Assembly (NCBI RefSeq): GCF_002005405.1
Contig: NZ_CP019728.1
Span: 868,001-932,000, forward strand
Reading direction: 5' to 3'
Source of the DNA: Jeotgalibaca dankookensis
GTDB lineage: Bacteria > Bacillota > Bacilli > Lactobacillales > Aerococcaceae
Length of the DNA stretch: 64,000 nucleotides
The notes beneath the pieces are model-generated. The model searched no databases and was not told the origin of the DNA. It was given only the letters and a program-made list of their open reading frames with translations. Positions 32,346 to 41,283 of the stretch are shown here, one piece after another; positions within the stretch are counted from its first letter, which is position 1; every line of letters starts with the position of its first letter. The position numbers and the translations under genes are program-made.

Positions 32346-33830
32346 TTAACTAAAAATCAACATAGCACCAATCAAGATAATAAGAATCATTAAGCCCATC
32401 AATATTAATGGTTTAATAATAAATTTCAACCAAGTTGCATACTCGACTCTAGAAATATCAAGTCCACCCATAACAACTCCAGAAGTTGGTGTGATAATAT
32501 TGATAAGCCCACAGCCAGCTGCAAAAATCATTATCATAACATCAGGACTTAACCCAATTTCACTTGCTAAACCACCCATAACTGGAATAGACACATAAGC
32601 GAGTCCAGATGTTGATGGGATAAGGAATGACAAGAATAAGTAAAGAGCAAATGATCCAATTACAAACAATACCGGTGATAATCCTTTCAGTAAACCAGAA
32701 GCTTGATCTAAGACGTATAAATCCAAGTGAGTGGTCGACATTAAAACGGAAACCCCTCTAGCAACTACGATAATTAACACAACGGATAACATTTCAGATC
32801 CACCTTCAACAAACCCATTGATAATTTTCTTTTCAGAAAATTTATCAATTAGCGCAATGATGAGTCCCATGATAAAGAACCACATCGCTAGGTCACCAAA
32901 GTACCATTCACCAAAACTGTTACCTGTTAAAACTGAAGTCCAACCTTCGAATATGGTAATTCCAAAGTCAGGCCAAGGGATAAGCGACACAATCATAACA
33001 ACGAATGTTAAAGCAAATATCCATAGAATATTTTTATGTTGCTTAGTTAATTTTAAATCTGTAATGCCTTCTTTTCTAAATTCTTCCATCGCTTTTTGTT
33101 CTTGAATAGACAAAATAGTTGAACCCTTATCTGCCTGAACTTTTTTTGCATATCTAGTTACTAAAATGATTGAGAAAATTGTAGTGGTAATCCAGATGAC
33201 AGCTCCGATAATAAGAATGACGTTAACTTTTGGTTCAATACCAACACCTCTAAGGGCGTCCATAGCTGCACCAGTTGAGAATGGGTTTACAGTCGAACCG
33301 ATAACCCCTGACCCTGCTCCTAATAAGACGGTCCCTACTGTTACCATCGTATCAAAACCAGCTGCAACCATTGTAGCAGTTAGTAGCGTATAGAATGGAA
33401 TTGTTTCTTCTGCCATCCCATAAGTTGATCCACCAATTGAAAATAATAGCATCAATACAACAATAATCATTGATTCGTTACCTTTGAATTTTTTAACAAT
33501 GTGTTGAATTCCAGCTTCCAAGGTTCCCGTTTTGGTAACAATATTCAAGAAGCCACCTAAAACTAAAATAAATACACTAATATCAAGTGCATCTCGGAAT
33601 CCAAAAAACGGTGACATGATAACATCGGATATTTTGGCACCGATAACTTGGTCAACAATTTCTGTTCCACCTTGTACCTCTTGGGGGGTAAACGGCTGGC
33701 CATCCAATAACCGTGTAATGATACCTAATATAATGATAATAATAAACAGAATACTAAAAGAACTGAGTTGTCTTCTTTGCCTTTTTTCTTTTGCCATTGG
33801 TTTAGTGTTGTATGGCACTTTTTTTGCCAT
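32346..33830 (-). CDS. YfcC-family antiporter, probable arginine/ornithine exchanger
   Basis: An integral membrane protein of 494 residues with about 12 helices, belonging to the YfcC/C4-dicarboxylate anaerobic carrier family. Characteristic stretches are a basic cytoplasmic N-terminus, GGTEIVDQVIGAKISDVIMS, GSTYGMAEETIPFYTLL, GAGSGVIGSTVNPFSTGAA, LIPSTSGLAYVSIPVMGGLA and LINIITPTSGVVMGGL. Family members beside arcA-arcB are thought to exchange arginine and ornithine. It is transcribed in the same direction as arcA and arcB, 100 bp downstream of arcB, but a strong hairpin (33898-33925) separates them, so its level may be set by partial readthrough or an own promoter. GAAGGAG precedes the ATG. 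Confidence 0.8.
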   Translation of the reverse strand: MAKKVPYNTKPMAKEKRQRRQLSSFSILFIIIIILGIITRLLDGQPFTPQEVQGGTEIVDQVIGAKISDVIMSPFFGFRDALDISVFILVLGGFLNIVTKTGTLEAGIQHIVKKFKGNESMIIVVLMLLFSIGGSTYGMAEETIPFYTLLTATMVAAGFDTMVTVGTVLLGAGSGVIGSTVNPFSTGAAMDALRGVGIEPKVNVILIIGAVIWITTTIFSIILVTRYAKKVQADKGSTILSIQEQKAMEEFRKEGITDLKLTKQHKNILWIFALTFVVMIVSLIPWPDFGITIFEGWTSVLTGNSFGEWYFGDLAMWFFIMGLIIALIDKFSEKKIINGFVEGGSEMLSVVLIIVVARGVSVLMSTTHLDLYVLDQASGLLKGLSPVLFVIGSFALYLFLSFLIPSTSGLAYVSIPVMGGLASEIGLSPDVMIMIFAAGCGLINIITPTSGVVMGGLDISRVEYATWLKFIIKPLILMGLMILIILIGAMLIFS

Positions 33831-33897
33831 ACATCTCCTTCCACATATAATTCACAACAATTTTATCTATACTTATTTTAATATAATAAACTAAAAC

Positions 33898-33925
33898 AAA
33901 AGCAGCATGATATCATGCTGCTTTT
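33898..33925 (-). terminator. Terminator after arcB
   Basis: A perfect palindromic hairpin: AAAAGCAGCATGA (33898-33910) and TCATGCTGCTTTT (33913-33925) with only two loop bases (in practice a 4-6 nt loop). On the minus strand a T-rich tail (TTTTGTTTT) follows. Confidence 0.85.
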
Positions 33926-33930
33926 CATTG

Positions 33931-34950
33931 TCATTGTACGTATGGAATGAATAAGTTACCTAAGGTAGCAGCCATTATTGCTTTGATTGAGTGCATTCTA
34001 TTTTCTGCTTCTTCAAACTGACGTCCATATTTACTTCTGAATACTTCATCAGTAATTTCCATTTCAGAAACACCAAATCTTTCTTCTACCATTTTACCGT
34101 ATTGCGTTTCAGTATCATGGAAAGCTGGCAAGCAGTGTAAAACAATTAGGTTATCTGTATTACCAGTTTTGTTAACCATTTCCATATTGATTTGGTATGG
34201 TTTCAACATATTGACACGTTCTTCGAATTTATCTTCTTCTCCCATTGATACCCATACATCTGTATAAAGGATATCAGCATCTTTTACAGCTTTATCAACA
34301 TCATCGGTAATCATTAATTTACTTCCAGATTCTTTAGCAAATTTTTCTGCATAATTAACAACTTCATCTGAAGGGAATAGTTCTTTTGGAGCAGCGATAC
34401 GCACATTAACACCTAAAATAGCTCCGGTTGTAAGTAAGCTGTTCGCCATATTGTTGCGGCCATCTCCTACGTAAACAAGTGTTAAACCTTCTAGATGACC
34501 AAAGTTTTCTTTAACTGTCATGAAGTCAGCAATCATTTGTGTTGGATGCCATTCGTCTGTTAGGCCGTTCCATACAGGAACACCAGAATGTTCGGCTAAC
34601 CCTTCAACGACTTTTTGGTCGAAACCGCGGAATTCGATCCCGTCGAACATACTTCCCAATACTTTAGCAGTATCTTCTACAGACTCTTTTTTCCCTAATT
34701 GAATATCATCTTTACCCAGGTATTCAGGGTGCGCACCTAAGTCAATAGCGGCGGTTGTGAAAGCAGCTCTTGTACGAGTGGAAGCTTTTTCAAATAACAA
34801 TGCAATGTTTTTTCCTTCTAAATAGTGATGGGGTATCCTTCGTTTTTTTAAATCTTTTAAGTGGATACCGAAATCAATTAAAAATTCTATTTCTGCTCTT
34901 GTGAAGTCTTTTTCTGCTAAAAAGCTTCTTCCTTGAAAAACTGTTTTCAT
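33931..34950 (-). CDS. arcB: Ornithine carbamoyltransferase, catabolic
   Basis: The 339-residue enzyme converts citrulline and phosphate to ornithine and carbamoyl phosphate in the arginine deiminase pathway. The carbamoyl-phosphate loop STRTR is at residues 57-61, HPTQ at 135-138 and the ornithine-side motif HCLPAF near residue 270. The conserved VSMGEE precedes the last. Length and position after arcA indicate the catabolic form rather than ArgF. AAAGGGAG precedes the ATG, 43 bp downstream of arcA. No carbamate kinase gene (arcC) follows within the window. Confidence 0.95.
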   Translation of the reverse strand: MKTVFQGRSFLAEKDFTRAEIEFLIDFGIHLKDLKKRRIPHHYLEGKNIALLFEKASTRTRAAFTTAAIDLGAHPEYLGKDDIQLGKKESVEDTAKVLGSMFDGIEFRGFDQKVVEGLAEHSGVPVWNGLTDEWHPTQMIADFMTVKENFGHLEGLTLVYVGDGRNNMANSLLTTGAILGVNVRIAAPKELFPSDEVVNYAEKFAKESGSKLMITDDVDKAVKDADILYTDVWVSMGEEDKFEERVNMLKPYQINMEMVNKTGNTDNLIVLHCLPAFHDTETQYGKMVEERFGVSEMEITDEVFRSKYGRQFEEAENRMHSIKAIMAATLGNLFIPYVQ

Positions 34951-34993
34951 TATTAATAACTCCCTTTATGTTTTTTGAATAAAGTTTTAAAGA

Positions 34994-36217
34994 TTATAGA
35001 TCTTCTCTTACTAGAGGCATTGTCATACATCTTGGGCCCCCACGACCACGAACTAATTCACTTCCTGGGATTTTAATAAGTTCTAATCCATTTTCTTCGA
35101 GTAGAGAGTTGGTGATTGTATTACGGTCATAAACCACAACGACACCTGGTGCGATTGTCAGTGTATTAGAACCATCGTTCCATTGCTCACGCGCAGAATC
35201 GACAAGACCGCCGCCTGCACAAGGGATAAGGGTTACTGAATCTAATCCTAATGCTTCTGCTAATACTTCAGATAGTTTATTACTTTCTTTTTCAACAATC
35301 TTAATACCACCATTTCCATCTGGTGTTAAGGATAGGACTCTTAAACCAGCTTCGATTTCTGGATGGATTGTAAATTTATCATAATCAACCATTGTGAAAA
35401 CTGTATCTAAGTGCATGAATTTTCTATGCTCACCGATATCGAAACCTAGAATTTCTTTAAAGACACCTTTTTCAAATACGCGTTTTGCTAGTGTTTCGAT
35501 TGCACGTGCATCTGTACGTTGAGAAATACCGATAGCAAGAACATCTTTAGAAAGGACTAACTCATCGCCGCCTTCAATACGGTCTTTTTCATCACGAGAA
35601 TAGAATTTATCAACATTATCTTTATATTCTGGGTGATATTTGAAGATAAAGTGGCCATAAATTGTTTCACGATTTCGTGTTTCTGCAAACATTTGGTTAA
35701 TTGTAACGCCATTAGCCATTGTTGCAAATGGATCACGTGTGAAATACAAGTTTGGCATTGGATCAACCAAGAAAGGATAATCTGTTTCAATCAAATCAGC
35801 TAGAGATGATTTGAAATGACTGCTATCAATTTCTGTTTTTCTGAAGCCTTCCATTGTTTTAAGAACCATTTCAAATGTATCCATCGCTAGTAATTTTTCT
35901 TTTACGATAGCTTGAACGTTCTCTGAAACAATACTAGTTTCTGAAAGCCATAGGTCAACAAACTCTTCCTTTGCTTGCCCTGCATCGATTGCTTCAGCTG
36001 CTAGTTTTTCTAGATAAACAACTTCGACACCACGTTCTTCCATAACTTCAACGAAATGATCGTGTTCTTTTTGTGCACCCTCTAAGAAAGGAATATCATC
36101 AAATAATAATCTTTCTAAGTAGTCAGGCATAAGATTTTCCATCTCTTTACCTGGACGATGCACCATAACCTTCTTCAACTTACCAATTTCTGAATTGACA
36201 TTGATTGGACGATTCAC
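34994..36217 (-). CDS. arcA: Arginine deiminase
   Basis: The 407-residue enzyme hydrolyses arginine to citrulline and ammonia, the first step of the deiminase pathway. Family motifs are FTRDPFA, the EGGDELVLS segment, [12 protein letters not shown] and the catalytic cysteine C397 in [13 protein letters not shown]. The start is GTG at 36217, behind AGGAGG at 9-nt spacing. It is the first gene of the arcA-arcB unit and has a promoter carrying a cre-like sequence on the -35 box. The enzyme yields ATP indirectly and ammonia for acid resistance. Confidence 0.97.
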   Translation of the reverse strand: MNRPINVNSEIGKLKKVMVHRPGKEMENLMPDYLERLLFDDIPFLEGAQKEHDHFVEVMEERGVEVVYLEKLAAEAIDAGQAKEEFVDLWLSETSIVSENVQAIVKEKLLAMDTFEMVLKTMEGFRKTEIDSSHFKSSLADLIETDYPFLVDPMPNLYFTRDPFATMANGVTINQMFAETRNRETIYGHFIFKYHPEYKDNVDKFYSRDEKDRIEGGDELVLSKDVLAIGISQRTDARAIETLAKRVFEKGVFKEILGFDIGEHRKFMHLDTVFTMVDYDKFTIHPEIEAGLRVLSLTPDGNGGIKIVEKESNKLSEVLAEALGLDSVTLIPCAGGGLVDSAREQWNDGSNTLTIAPGVVVVYDRNTITNSLLEENGLELIKIPGSELVRGRGGPRCMTMPLVREDL

Positions 36218-36252
36218 ATCTAAAACCTCCTATATATTTTTGAACCACCTAA

Positions 36253-36281
36253 ATAGTATCACACAATAAAAACGTTTTCAA
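36253..36281 (-). promoter_or_regulatory. arcA promoter with overlapping cre-like site
   Basis: On the minus strand TTGAAA (36276-36281) and TACTAT (36253-36258) have 17-bp spacing. TGAAAACGTTTTTA (36267-36280) matches the CcpA consensus at 13 of 14 positions and overlaps the -35 box. Confidence 0.75.
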
Positions 36282-36325
36282 TACCCTTGTAAATTTATTC
36301 GCAGTTTATTAGAACATTTTCATAA

Positions 36326-36535
36326 TCAGTCGGCCTGTGTTCCAATTACTTCACTTGATTCTTCCCTTTCGTTTTTCATCCCCACCAATATAGTCCGTTC
36401 AAACATTCCAAAGTCGACTACTAATTTCATCATTTTATCAGATTTCTCTATCTCCTCTATTTTTAAGATAGTACCTACTCGAATATCTATTTTATCTAAA
36501 TCACTCATCTCAATTATTTCTTTCACATGATCCAT
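36326..36535 (-). pseudogene. tRNA-binding (CsaA/MetRS C-terminal-like) domain, C-terminally truncated
   Basis: The frame encodes the first two thirds of an OB-fold tRNA-binding domain: SDLDKIDIRVGTILKIEEIE then MKLVVDFGMFERTILVGMKN and a break after VIGTQAD. Full-length homologues continue with a FVVNLxPRKxMG-type stretch and end near 110 residues; here the frame stops at 69, and nothing resembling the missing part follows before the arcA promoter. AGGAGGA precedes the ATG at 36535, so a short protein is probably still made. Truncation by an old deletion is the simplest reading. Confidence 0.6.
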
Positions 36536-36556
36536 TTATATTCCTCCTATAATGAA

Positions 36557-36598
36557 AAATTCCCTTTGGATGTATCAATTGACATCCAAAGGGAATTT
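36557..36598 (-). terminator. Terminator of the PfpI-family gene
   Basis: A 17-bp perfect stem (36557-36573 / 36582-36598, AAATTCCCTTTGGATGT and its complement), with a run of T following on the minus strand. Confidence 0.9.
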
Positions 36599-36603
36599 CT
36601 TAT

Positions 36604-37119
36604 TTATTTATTTAAAGCATTCAAAATTGCTTCGTTAAAGTCTTCTAAATCATCTGGTGTACGACTTGAAATCAAACCACTGTCATCAATGACAACTGCT
36701 TTATCTATAAAGTTTCCACCCGCGTTTTTCACATCGACACTTACTTGACTTACAGAAGTGAGGTCTTTACCACGGATAACATCCGCATTTACTAGTAATT
36801 GAGGTGCATGGCAAATTGAGAAAATAAATTTCTTTTCATTAGAAAAGTGGCGGACAAAATCTAGGAATCGTTCGTCATCACGCAATTGGTCAGGAGAATA
36901 TCCACCAGGAATAAGTAAAGCATCAAAGTCTTTTGGATTAGCTTCATCAATTCCTATGTCTATTTCAACACTTGCTTTTTCTTTTTTTCCAGTAACAGTT
37001 GTTCCTTTTTCAAATCCAACTACTACCACCTCGTGTCCTGCCTCAACAAGAGCATCTCTTGGGGAAGTGAACTCGACATCTTCGAATAAGTCTGTTAAGA
37101 CGACTGCAACTTTAGCCAT
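36604..37119 (-). CDS. DJ-1/PfpI family protein (general stress protein type)
   Basis: A cytosolic protein of 171 residues with the DJ-1/PfpI fold: VAVVLTDLFEDVEFTSPRDAL at the N-terminus, LLIPGGYSPDQLR and the nucleophile C103 in FSICHAPQLL. The Glu/Asp and His partners of the family are close by. Bacterial members act as deglycase-like or protease-like stress proteins, but activity varies. I use the ATG at 37119 with AAGGAGGA upstream, because the longer frame adds residues unlike the family. It is followed by a strong terminator and is monocistronic. Confidence 0.85.
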   Translation of the reverse strand: MAKVAVVLTDLFEDVEFTSPRDALVEAGHEVVVVGFEKGTTVTGKKEKASVEIDIGIDEANPKDFDALLIPGGYSPDQLRDDERFLDFVRHFSNEKKFIFSICHAPQLLVNADVIRGKDLTSVSQVSVDVKNAGGNFIDKAVVIDDSGLISSRTPDDLEDFNEAILNALNK

Positions 37120-37217
37120 TTTAAAATTCCTCCTTGGAGTATTTTCTCTTACATTCTTAATGTACCAATAGTCATTCAGTGATGCAATCATTATGCTTAT
37201 AGGAAAATCAAGTCAAA

Positions 37218-37255
37218 TAGACCCAACAGCTTATTATATTTGTTTGTTGGGTCTA
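37218..37255 (-). terminator. Hairpin after deoC
   Basis: TAGACCCAACA (37218-37228) and TGTTGGGTCTA (37245-37255) form an 11-bp stem. The T-tract on the minus strand is short. Confidence 0.7.
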
Positions 37256-37270
37256 AAAAATTAAATTTAT

Positions 37271-37936
37271 TTAGTTTTGTGAAGCTTCCCATTCATCGAC
37301 AATTGCTTTACCGCTAGATGCTCCTAAACGTGTAGCCCCAGCTTCAATGAAAGCAAGTGCATCAGCATAAGTGCGAACACCACCACTCGCTTTAACACCC
37401 ATATCTGGACCAACGGTTTGACGCATGAGAGATACGTCTGCAAGTGTTGCTCCACCTGTAGAAAAGCCGGTCGATGTTTTAACGAAATCTGCGCCGGCAG
37501 CTTTCGCAGCCTCGGATACTGAGATAATCTCATCGTCCGTTAGTAAAGCTGTTTCTAAGATTACCTTTAAAAGTGCTTGTCCTTTAACGGCTTCTGCTAC
37601 AGCACTGATTTCTTCACGAATAGTATCAAACTTACCTTCTTTAGCGGCACCAATGTTGATGACCATATCGACTTCATCTGCACCCTTTTGAACTGCTTGT
37701 TTAGCTTCGAATGCTTTAACTTCTTTTGTGTTTGCCCCGTGTGGAAAACCGACAACAGTACAAACTTTTACATCCGTGTCATTTAAAAAAGCACTCACTT
37801 TGCTAACCCAATATGGTTGTACACATACAGACATAAAGTCATATTCAATTGCTTCTTCACATAAATCGTGGATTTCTTTCTCTGTTGCTTCTGGTTTTAA
37901 TAGTGTGTGGTCAATATATTTGTTTATTTTCGTCAT
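37271..37936 (-). CDS. deoC: Deoxyribose-phosphate aldolase
   Basis: The 221-residue TIM-barrel enzyme splits 2-deoxyribose 5-phosphate into glyceraldehyde 3-phosphate and acetaldehyde. Characteristic segments are [15 protein letters not shown] at the N-terminus, [21 protein letters not shown] with a conserved Lys, and the Schiff-base lysine in [21 protein letters not shown] is the phosphate-binding loop. The start is the ATG at 37936 with GGAGGG; the longer upstream frame overlaps rsmE and is not conserved. It lies 14 bp after the rsmE stop, so deoC may be the last gene of the DUF3013-prmA-rsmE unit. Confidence 0.95.
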   Translation of the reverse strand: MTKINKYIDHTLLKPEATEKEIHDLCEEAIEYDFMSVCVQPYWVSKVSAFLNDTDVKVCTVVGFPHGANTKEVKAFEAKQAVQKGADEVDMVINIGAAKEGKFDTIREEISAVAEAVKGQALLKVILETALLTDDEIISVSEAAKAAGADFVKTSTGFSTGGATLADVSLMRQTVGPDMGVKASGGVRTYADALAFIEAGATRLGASSGKAIVDEWEASQN

Positions 37937-37950
37937 TTGATACCCTCCAG

Positions 37951-38709
37951 TTAATTTAGTAATTCGAATTGATACGATATTGCAGCTAATACATAAAGAG
38001 GTGCAGTTTCTGCTCGTAAAATACGTGGCCCCAAGCCACACGTTACAAACCCTTCTGCCTGTAACTGAGTAATTTCATTTAGAGAAAGACCACCCTCTGG
38101 ACCAAAAACGATCAAAAGTGACTCTCCTGATTTTACTTTTGTTAGCGTATCAGCAAAACGACTCTTCTCACCGACTTTACTCTCTTCTTCATAGGCTACC
38201 AACTTATGGGTGTAATTTTTCGAAGAATCCAATAAAGTCTTGAGATCATTGAAATGATCAACCATTGGTACTTGCTGGCGGTGAGACTGTTCTGCTGCTT
38301 CTTGGGCAATACGCTGGAAACGAGTGATTTTTTTTGCAACCTTCTTACTATCCCATTTTACAACAGAATAATTAGAAGCAAAAGTTATAATTTGATTAGC
38401 ACCTAATTCGGTTGCTTTCTGGATAATTAATTCTTGTTTATCACCTTTAGTTAACCCACTGGCAATCGTCACTTCGACAGGGAGCTCACTATTGCGTTCT
38501 TCATTTGAAACCCACTTTAATAGAACTGTTTGGTCGGTAAAAGAAATAATTTCTGCGACGAAAGAGTGACGGTTCGGATCTGTTAAGTAGACTTTTGTAC
38601 CGACTTTTGATCGCATGACATTTTTAATATGATGAAAATGCTCACCACTGAGTTCTGTAGTCGTTCCTTTAAAATCTGCTAAGCTTTCTGTAAGCATATA
38701 CCGTTGCAT
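37951..38709 (-). CDS. rsmE: 16S rRNA (uracil-1498-N3)-methyltransferase
   Basis: A SPOUT-fold methyltransferase of 252 residues that methylates U1498 of 16S rRNA. An N-terminal PUA-like part ([37 protein letters not shown]) precedes the catalytic knot, with [16 protein letters not shown] and [20 protein letters not shown] being the SAM-binding and knot motifs. The ATG overlaps the prmA stop (TAATG), so the two are coupled; the pair is conserved in many Firmicutes. Confidence 0.95.
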   Translation of the reverse strand: MQRYMLTESLADFKGTTTELSGEHFHHIKNVMRSKVGTKVYLTDPNRHSFVAEIISFTDQTVLLKWVSNEERNSELPVEVTIASGLTKGDKQELIIQKATELGANQIITFASNYSVVKWDSKKVAKKITRFQRIAQEAAEQSHRQQVPMVDHFNDLKTLLDSSKNYTHKLVAYEEESKVGEKSRFADTLTKVKSGESLLIVFGPEGGLSLNEITQLQAEGFVTCGLGPRILRAETAPLYVLAAISYQFELLN

Positions 38710-39662
38710 TAGTCTTGCTCCACCTCTTTTTTACATATCAGACAATGCCAATCTCCCATTACTTTAGATTGTTCTAGAACAAAGCCCTGTTGTAATAAAC
38801 TATTTTCTAACTCTTCACGTTTTGAATGGATAATCCCCGATAAAATAAAACAACCACCATTTTTTAGATTGTTCCAAGCGTCCTCAACCATGAGTATCAA
38901 GATTTCAGCTAGAATATTTGCAACGATTAAATCCGCTTCACTATTTTCAATACCTTCAAGTAAATTATTAGGTTCAACTGTAACATCATGAGCGTACCTA
39001 TTAAAGGCAATGTTTTCTTTTGCCTGTCTTGTAGCAATTTCATCGATATCAAAAGCTTGGACAGTCCCTGCTCCAAGTGCTTTAGCAGCAATACTTAAAA
39101 CACCTGAACCGGTCCCAACGTCTAGAACCTTTTCGCCTCCGCGTAAAGTTGTCTCTAAGGCTTCTAAACTGAGTCTAGTAGTTGGATGCGTCCCTGTCCC
39201 AAATGCCATTCCAGGATCCATGATTATTATTTTTTCATCCACCTGACTAGGTTGATAAGATTCCCAATGTGGGACGACCGTTAAATAACGGGTAATTCTA
39301 ATGGGATGATAAAATGCTTTCCAAGAATGTTCCCAGTCTTCTTCCTTAATATCATTGATTCGTAATTCATACTTCCCTAAATTTAAACCAATTTTTTTCA
39401 TTTTATCCATCCGTGCCTTAATAATTGCTAGCGTATCTGGGAATGAATCCACTCCTGGATAGTAAGCCTTAACAAGAACTTCTTGATCACCTGCAGGTAA
39501 AGGCAATTCATCCTTTAAGATGCCAGAACCGTCATCTTGTAAAGAGGCATAGTCCCAATCATCCTCAATAACAGTCCCTTTCGCACCAGCTTCTAGGAGT
39601 AAATTTGCCGTTGCATCTACTGCTTCTGTGGTTGTCACTATGATGACTTCATTCCAGTTCAT
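38709..39662 (-). CDS. prmA: Ribosomal protein L11 methyltransferase
   Basis: A class I methyltransferase of 317 residues that trimethylates ribosomal protein L11. The recognisable features are the N-terminal substrate domain MNWNEVIIVTTTEAVDATAN, DPGMAFGTGTHPTTRLSLEAL, the SAM motif VLDVGTGSGVLSIAA and ANILAEILI. I use the ATG at 39662 because the longer frame overlaps the DUF3013 gene and lacks homology. It lies 4 bp downstream of that gene. Confidence 0.95.
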   Translation of the reverse strand: MNWNEVIIVTTTEAVDATANLLLEAGAKGTVIEDDWDYASLQDDGSGILKDELPLPAGDQEVLVKAYYPGVDSFPDTLAIIKARMDKMKKIGLNLGKYELRINDIKEEDWEHSWKAFYHPIRITRYLTVVPHWESYQPSQVDEKIIIMDPGMAFGTGTHPTTRLSLEALETTLRGGEKVLDVGTGSGVLSIAAKALGAGTVQAFDIDEIATRQAKENIAFNRYAHDVTVEPNNLLEGIENSEADLIVANILAEILILMVEDAWNNLKNGGCFILSGIIHSKREELENSLLQQGFVLEQSKVMGDWHCLICKKEVEQD

Positions 39663-39666
39663 CGTC

Positions 39667-40173
39667 CTACACCTTACTTTCTTTTTTTTCAGTTGGATAG
39701 GAGAAAATAGTGGCATCAAATCTACCAGTTTCTTGTAGTGTTTTAATCGTTGATTCAAAATTTTCTTGCTGCCAAACGAGTTCAAACTGTTTAACATCTT
39801 CGCTATTTATGAATTCCTTTAGATTAACATGCCCTTCAGCTGCCACAAACCGCAACGTTTTGCAAAAGGCTTCTATTAATCCCCCTGTCATTCCTGATTC
39901 GTGATCGAATGGTAAAGTAACCAAGTAATGTCTATCATCAAATGGCTCAAAAAGTGGGTTGTATATAAGAATACCATCTTCAAATACAAAAGTATCATCT
40001 GTATTCGTCTTACCATACTTATCATTCGCGTGCAGATGAGGTTGTTTTTCAATTGTGTACATAAGGAATATTTCAAGTTTTTTCTCACGTTGAAACCACT
40101 GAATTCGCCAATCACAAGGAAAACTTAGCTCTGTCATGGTTTTATTGATTTGGGTAATCATATCATTTTTCAT
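39667..40173 (-). CDS. DUF3013 family protein
   Basis: A soluble protein of 168 residues (MKNDMITQINKTMTELSFPC at the start, with WRIQWFQREKKLEIFLMYTI, PLFEPFDDRHYLVTLPFD and FELVWQQENFESTIKTLQET). It matches DUF3013, a family of Lactobacillales that is regularly located beside prmA. Function unknown; the conserved neighbourhood suggests a link to ribosome maintenance, but this is inference only. It starts the leftward unit DUF3013-prmA-rsmE-deoC. Confidence 0.8.
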   Translation of the reverse strand: MKNDMITQINKTMTELSFPCDWRIQWFQREKKLEIFLMYTIEKQPHLHANDKYGKTNTDDTFVFEDGILIYNPLFEPFDDRHYLVTLPFDHESGMTGGLIEAFCKTLRFVAAEGHVNLKEFINSEDVKQFELVWQQENFESTIKTLQETGRFDATIFSYPTEKKESKV

Positions 40174-40413
40174 TTAATAACCAGCCTCTCAATTCGCTCA
40201 ATTTAACATTAGTTTACCAAACTAAAGAAACAATCACTAGTTATTTAGAAACTTTCATTAATTTGTATTTTCATAACTTTATTGATTTATACTTCTTGTA
40301 GCGCTTATTGTATTTTATAGCTTTTTTTGATACACTGAATACGTATGGTACATACATCTAACAAAGAAATGAAACGAATTTTAAAAATATGTTTTAAAAA
40401 AGAGGTGTAAGCA

Positions 40414-40761
40414 GTGGCAGATAAGAATTTAGAAACAAAAGATATTTTACAAAAAGAATTTAAAAATGCTTTACGTGGTTACAATCCGACCGAAGTAGAT
40501 GAATATTTAGATTTAATTATTCGTGATTATGAATCTTATCAAAAAGATATCCTTTACTTACAGAGTGAAAACGAAAGATTGTTAAGTCGTGTAGATGAAT
40601 TAACGAAACAAGCGACAGTTGGGACACGTTCACAAGCAACACCAAGCCGTACAAGTGGTGTAACAAATTTTGATATTCTAAAGCGCCTTTCTAACTTAGA
40701 AAAACACGTTTTTGGTTCCAAGTTAGAAGAGCCAGCTGATGACGAGAATTTGTTTGAATAA
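40414..40761 (+). CDS. gpsB: Cell division regulator GpsB
   Basis: A DivIVA-like protein of 115 residues that couples septal and peripheral peptidoglycan synthesis. The N-terminal membrane-binding and coiled-coil part contains KDILQKEFKNALRGYNPTEV, DEYLDLIIRDYESYQKDI and LQSENERLLSRVDEL. A Ser/Thr-rich linker (about 70-85) leads to the C-terminal trimerisation helix FDILKRLSNLEKHVFG. The start is GTG at 40414, preceded by AGAGGTG. It lies immediately upstream of rnpB, as in other Firmicutes. Confidence 0.95.
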   Translation: MADKNLETKDILQKEFKNALRGYNPTEVDEYLDLIIRDYESYQKDILYLQSENERLLSRVDELTKQATVGTRSQATPSRTSGVTNFDILKRLSNLEKHVFGSKLEEPADDENLFE

Positions 40762-40782
40762 ATATCTAAAATGGCTTATAAT
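40754..40782 (+). promoter_or_regulatory. Promoter of rnpB
   Basis: TTGAAT (40754-40759, within the end of gpsB) and TATAAT (40777-40782) have 17-bp spacing, followed by the RNase P RNA. Confidence 0.75.
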
Positions 40783-40804
40783 GAGTACTTACTGAGTTTA
40801 GGCT

Positions 40805-41190
40805 CAGTTAACTGTAAATTCCGGGTAATCGCGGTCATCTTTTGGTGGCTGAGGAAAGTCCATGCTCGCACAAGCTGAGATGCTTGTAGTGTTCGTGCTT
40901 AGTGAAAAAATAAGCTAAGGCAGTCTACGGATTGACGGCAGAAAAAAAGGCTAAAGTTTAATCCAAGCCTGAGTATTCTTGAAAGTGCCACAGAGACGAT
41001 ACTCTATAGGAAACTGTAGAGGTGGAACGGGTAAACCCCACGAGCGAGCAACCCAAACCTTGGTAGGGGCACTCTTTTTAAGGAAATGAACAGCAAAAAG
41101 GGGCAGAAATGCAGATAGATGATTACCCTAGTAAGATAGCTCCTGACTTTCTTACTAGACAGAACATGGCTTATAGGAATTTACAGTTCA
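40805..41190 (+). ncRNA. rnpB: RNase P RNA, Bacillus (type B) class
   Basis: The catalytic RNA of RNase P. The ends pair as helix P1: AACTGTAAATTCC (40810-40822) with GGAATTTACAGTT (41176-41188). The conserved cores GAGGAAAGTCC (about 40851), CCACAGAGACGATACTC (about 40988) and GTAAACCCCACGAGCGAGCA (about 41032) are all present. The overall size of about 385 nt and the gpsB-rnpB-ypsC order support the type B assignment. The precise 5' and 3' ends are estimated from the P1 helix. A small GGAC/GTCC hairpin with a T-run at 41226-41250 may be its terminator. Confidence 0.95.
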
Positions 41191-41283
41191 GGTTTTAATT
41201 TTATAATGGTGAAATATTAAAGGGCGGGACACAAGTCCGGTTCTTTTTTTATGAAAATGAACAAGATATGAAAGGAGAACATT

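Noticed and set aside
32731-33105. Rightward 124-codon frame inside the antiporter gene
   Set aside because: Antisense shadow; no conserved motif and no ribosome site.
33532-33894. Rightward 120-codon frame over the antiporter gene
   Set aside because: Antisense to a conserved transporter; composition reflects the complementary strand.
36218-36325. ArgR box or ArcR (Crp/FNR-type) site at arcA
   Set aside because: Only a half TGTGA match near the promoter; no full palindrome, so not called.
41221-41250. Riboswitch or leader before ypsC
   Set aside because: Only a short GGAC/GTCC hairpin with a T-run following rnpB; better read as a weak terminator or processing remnant.
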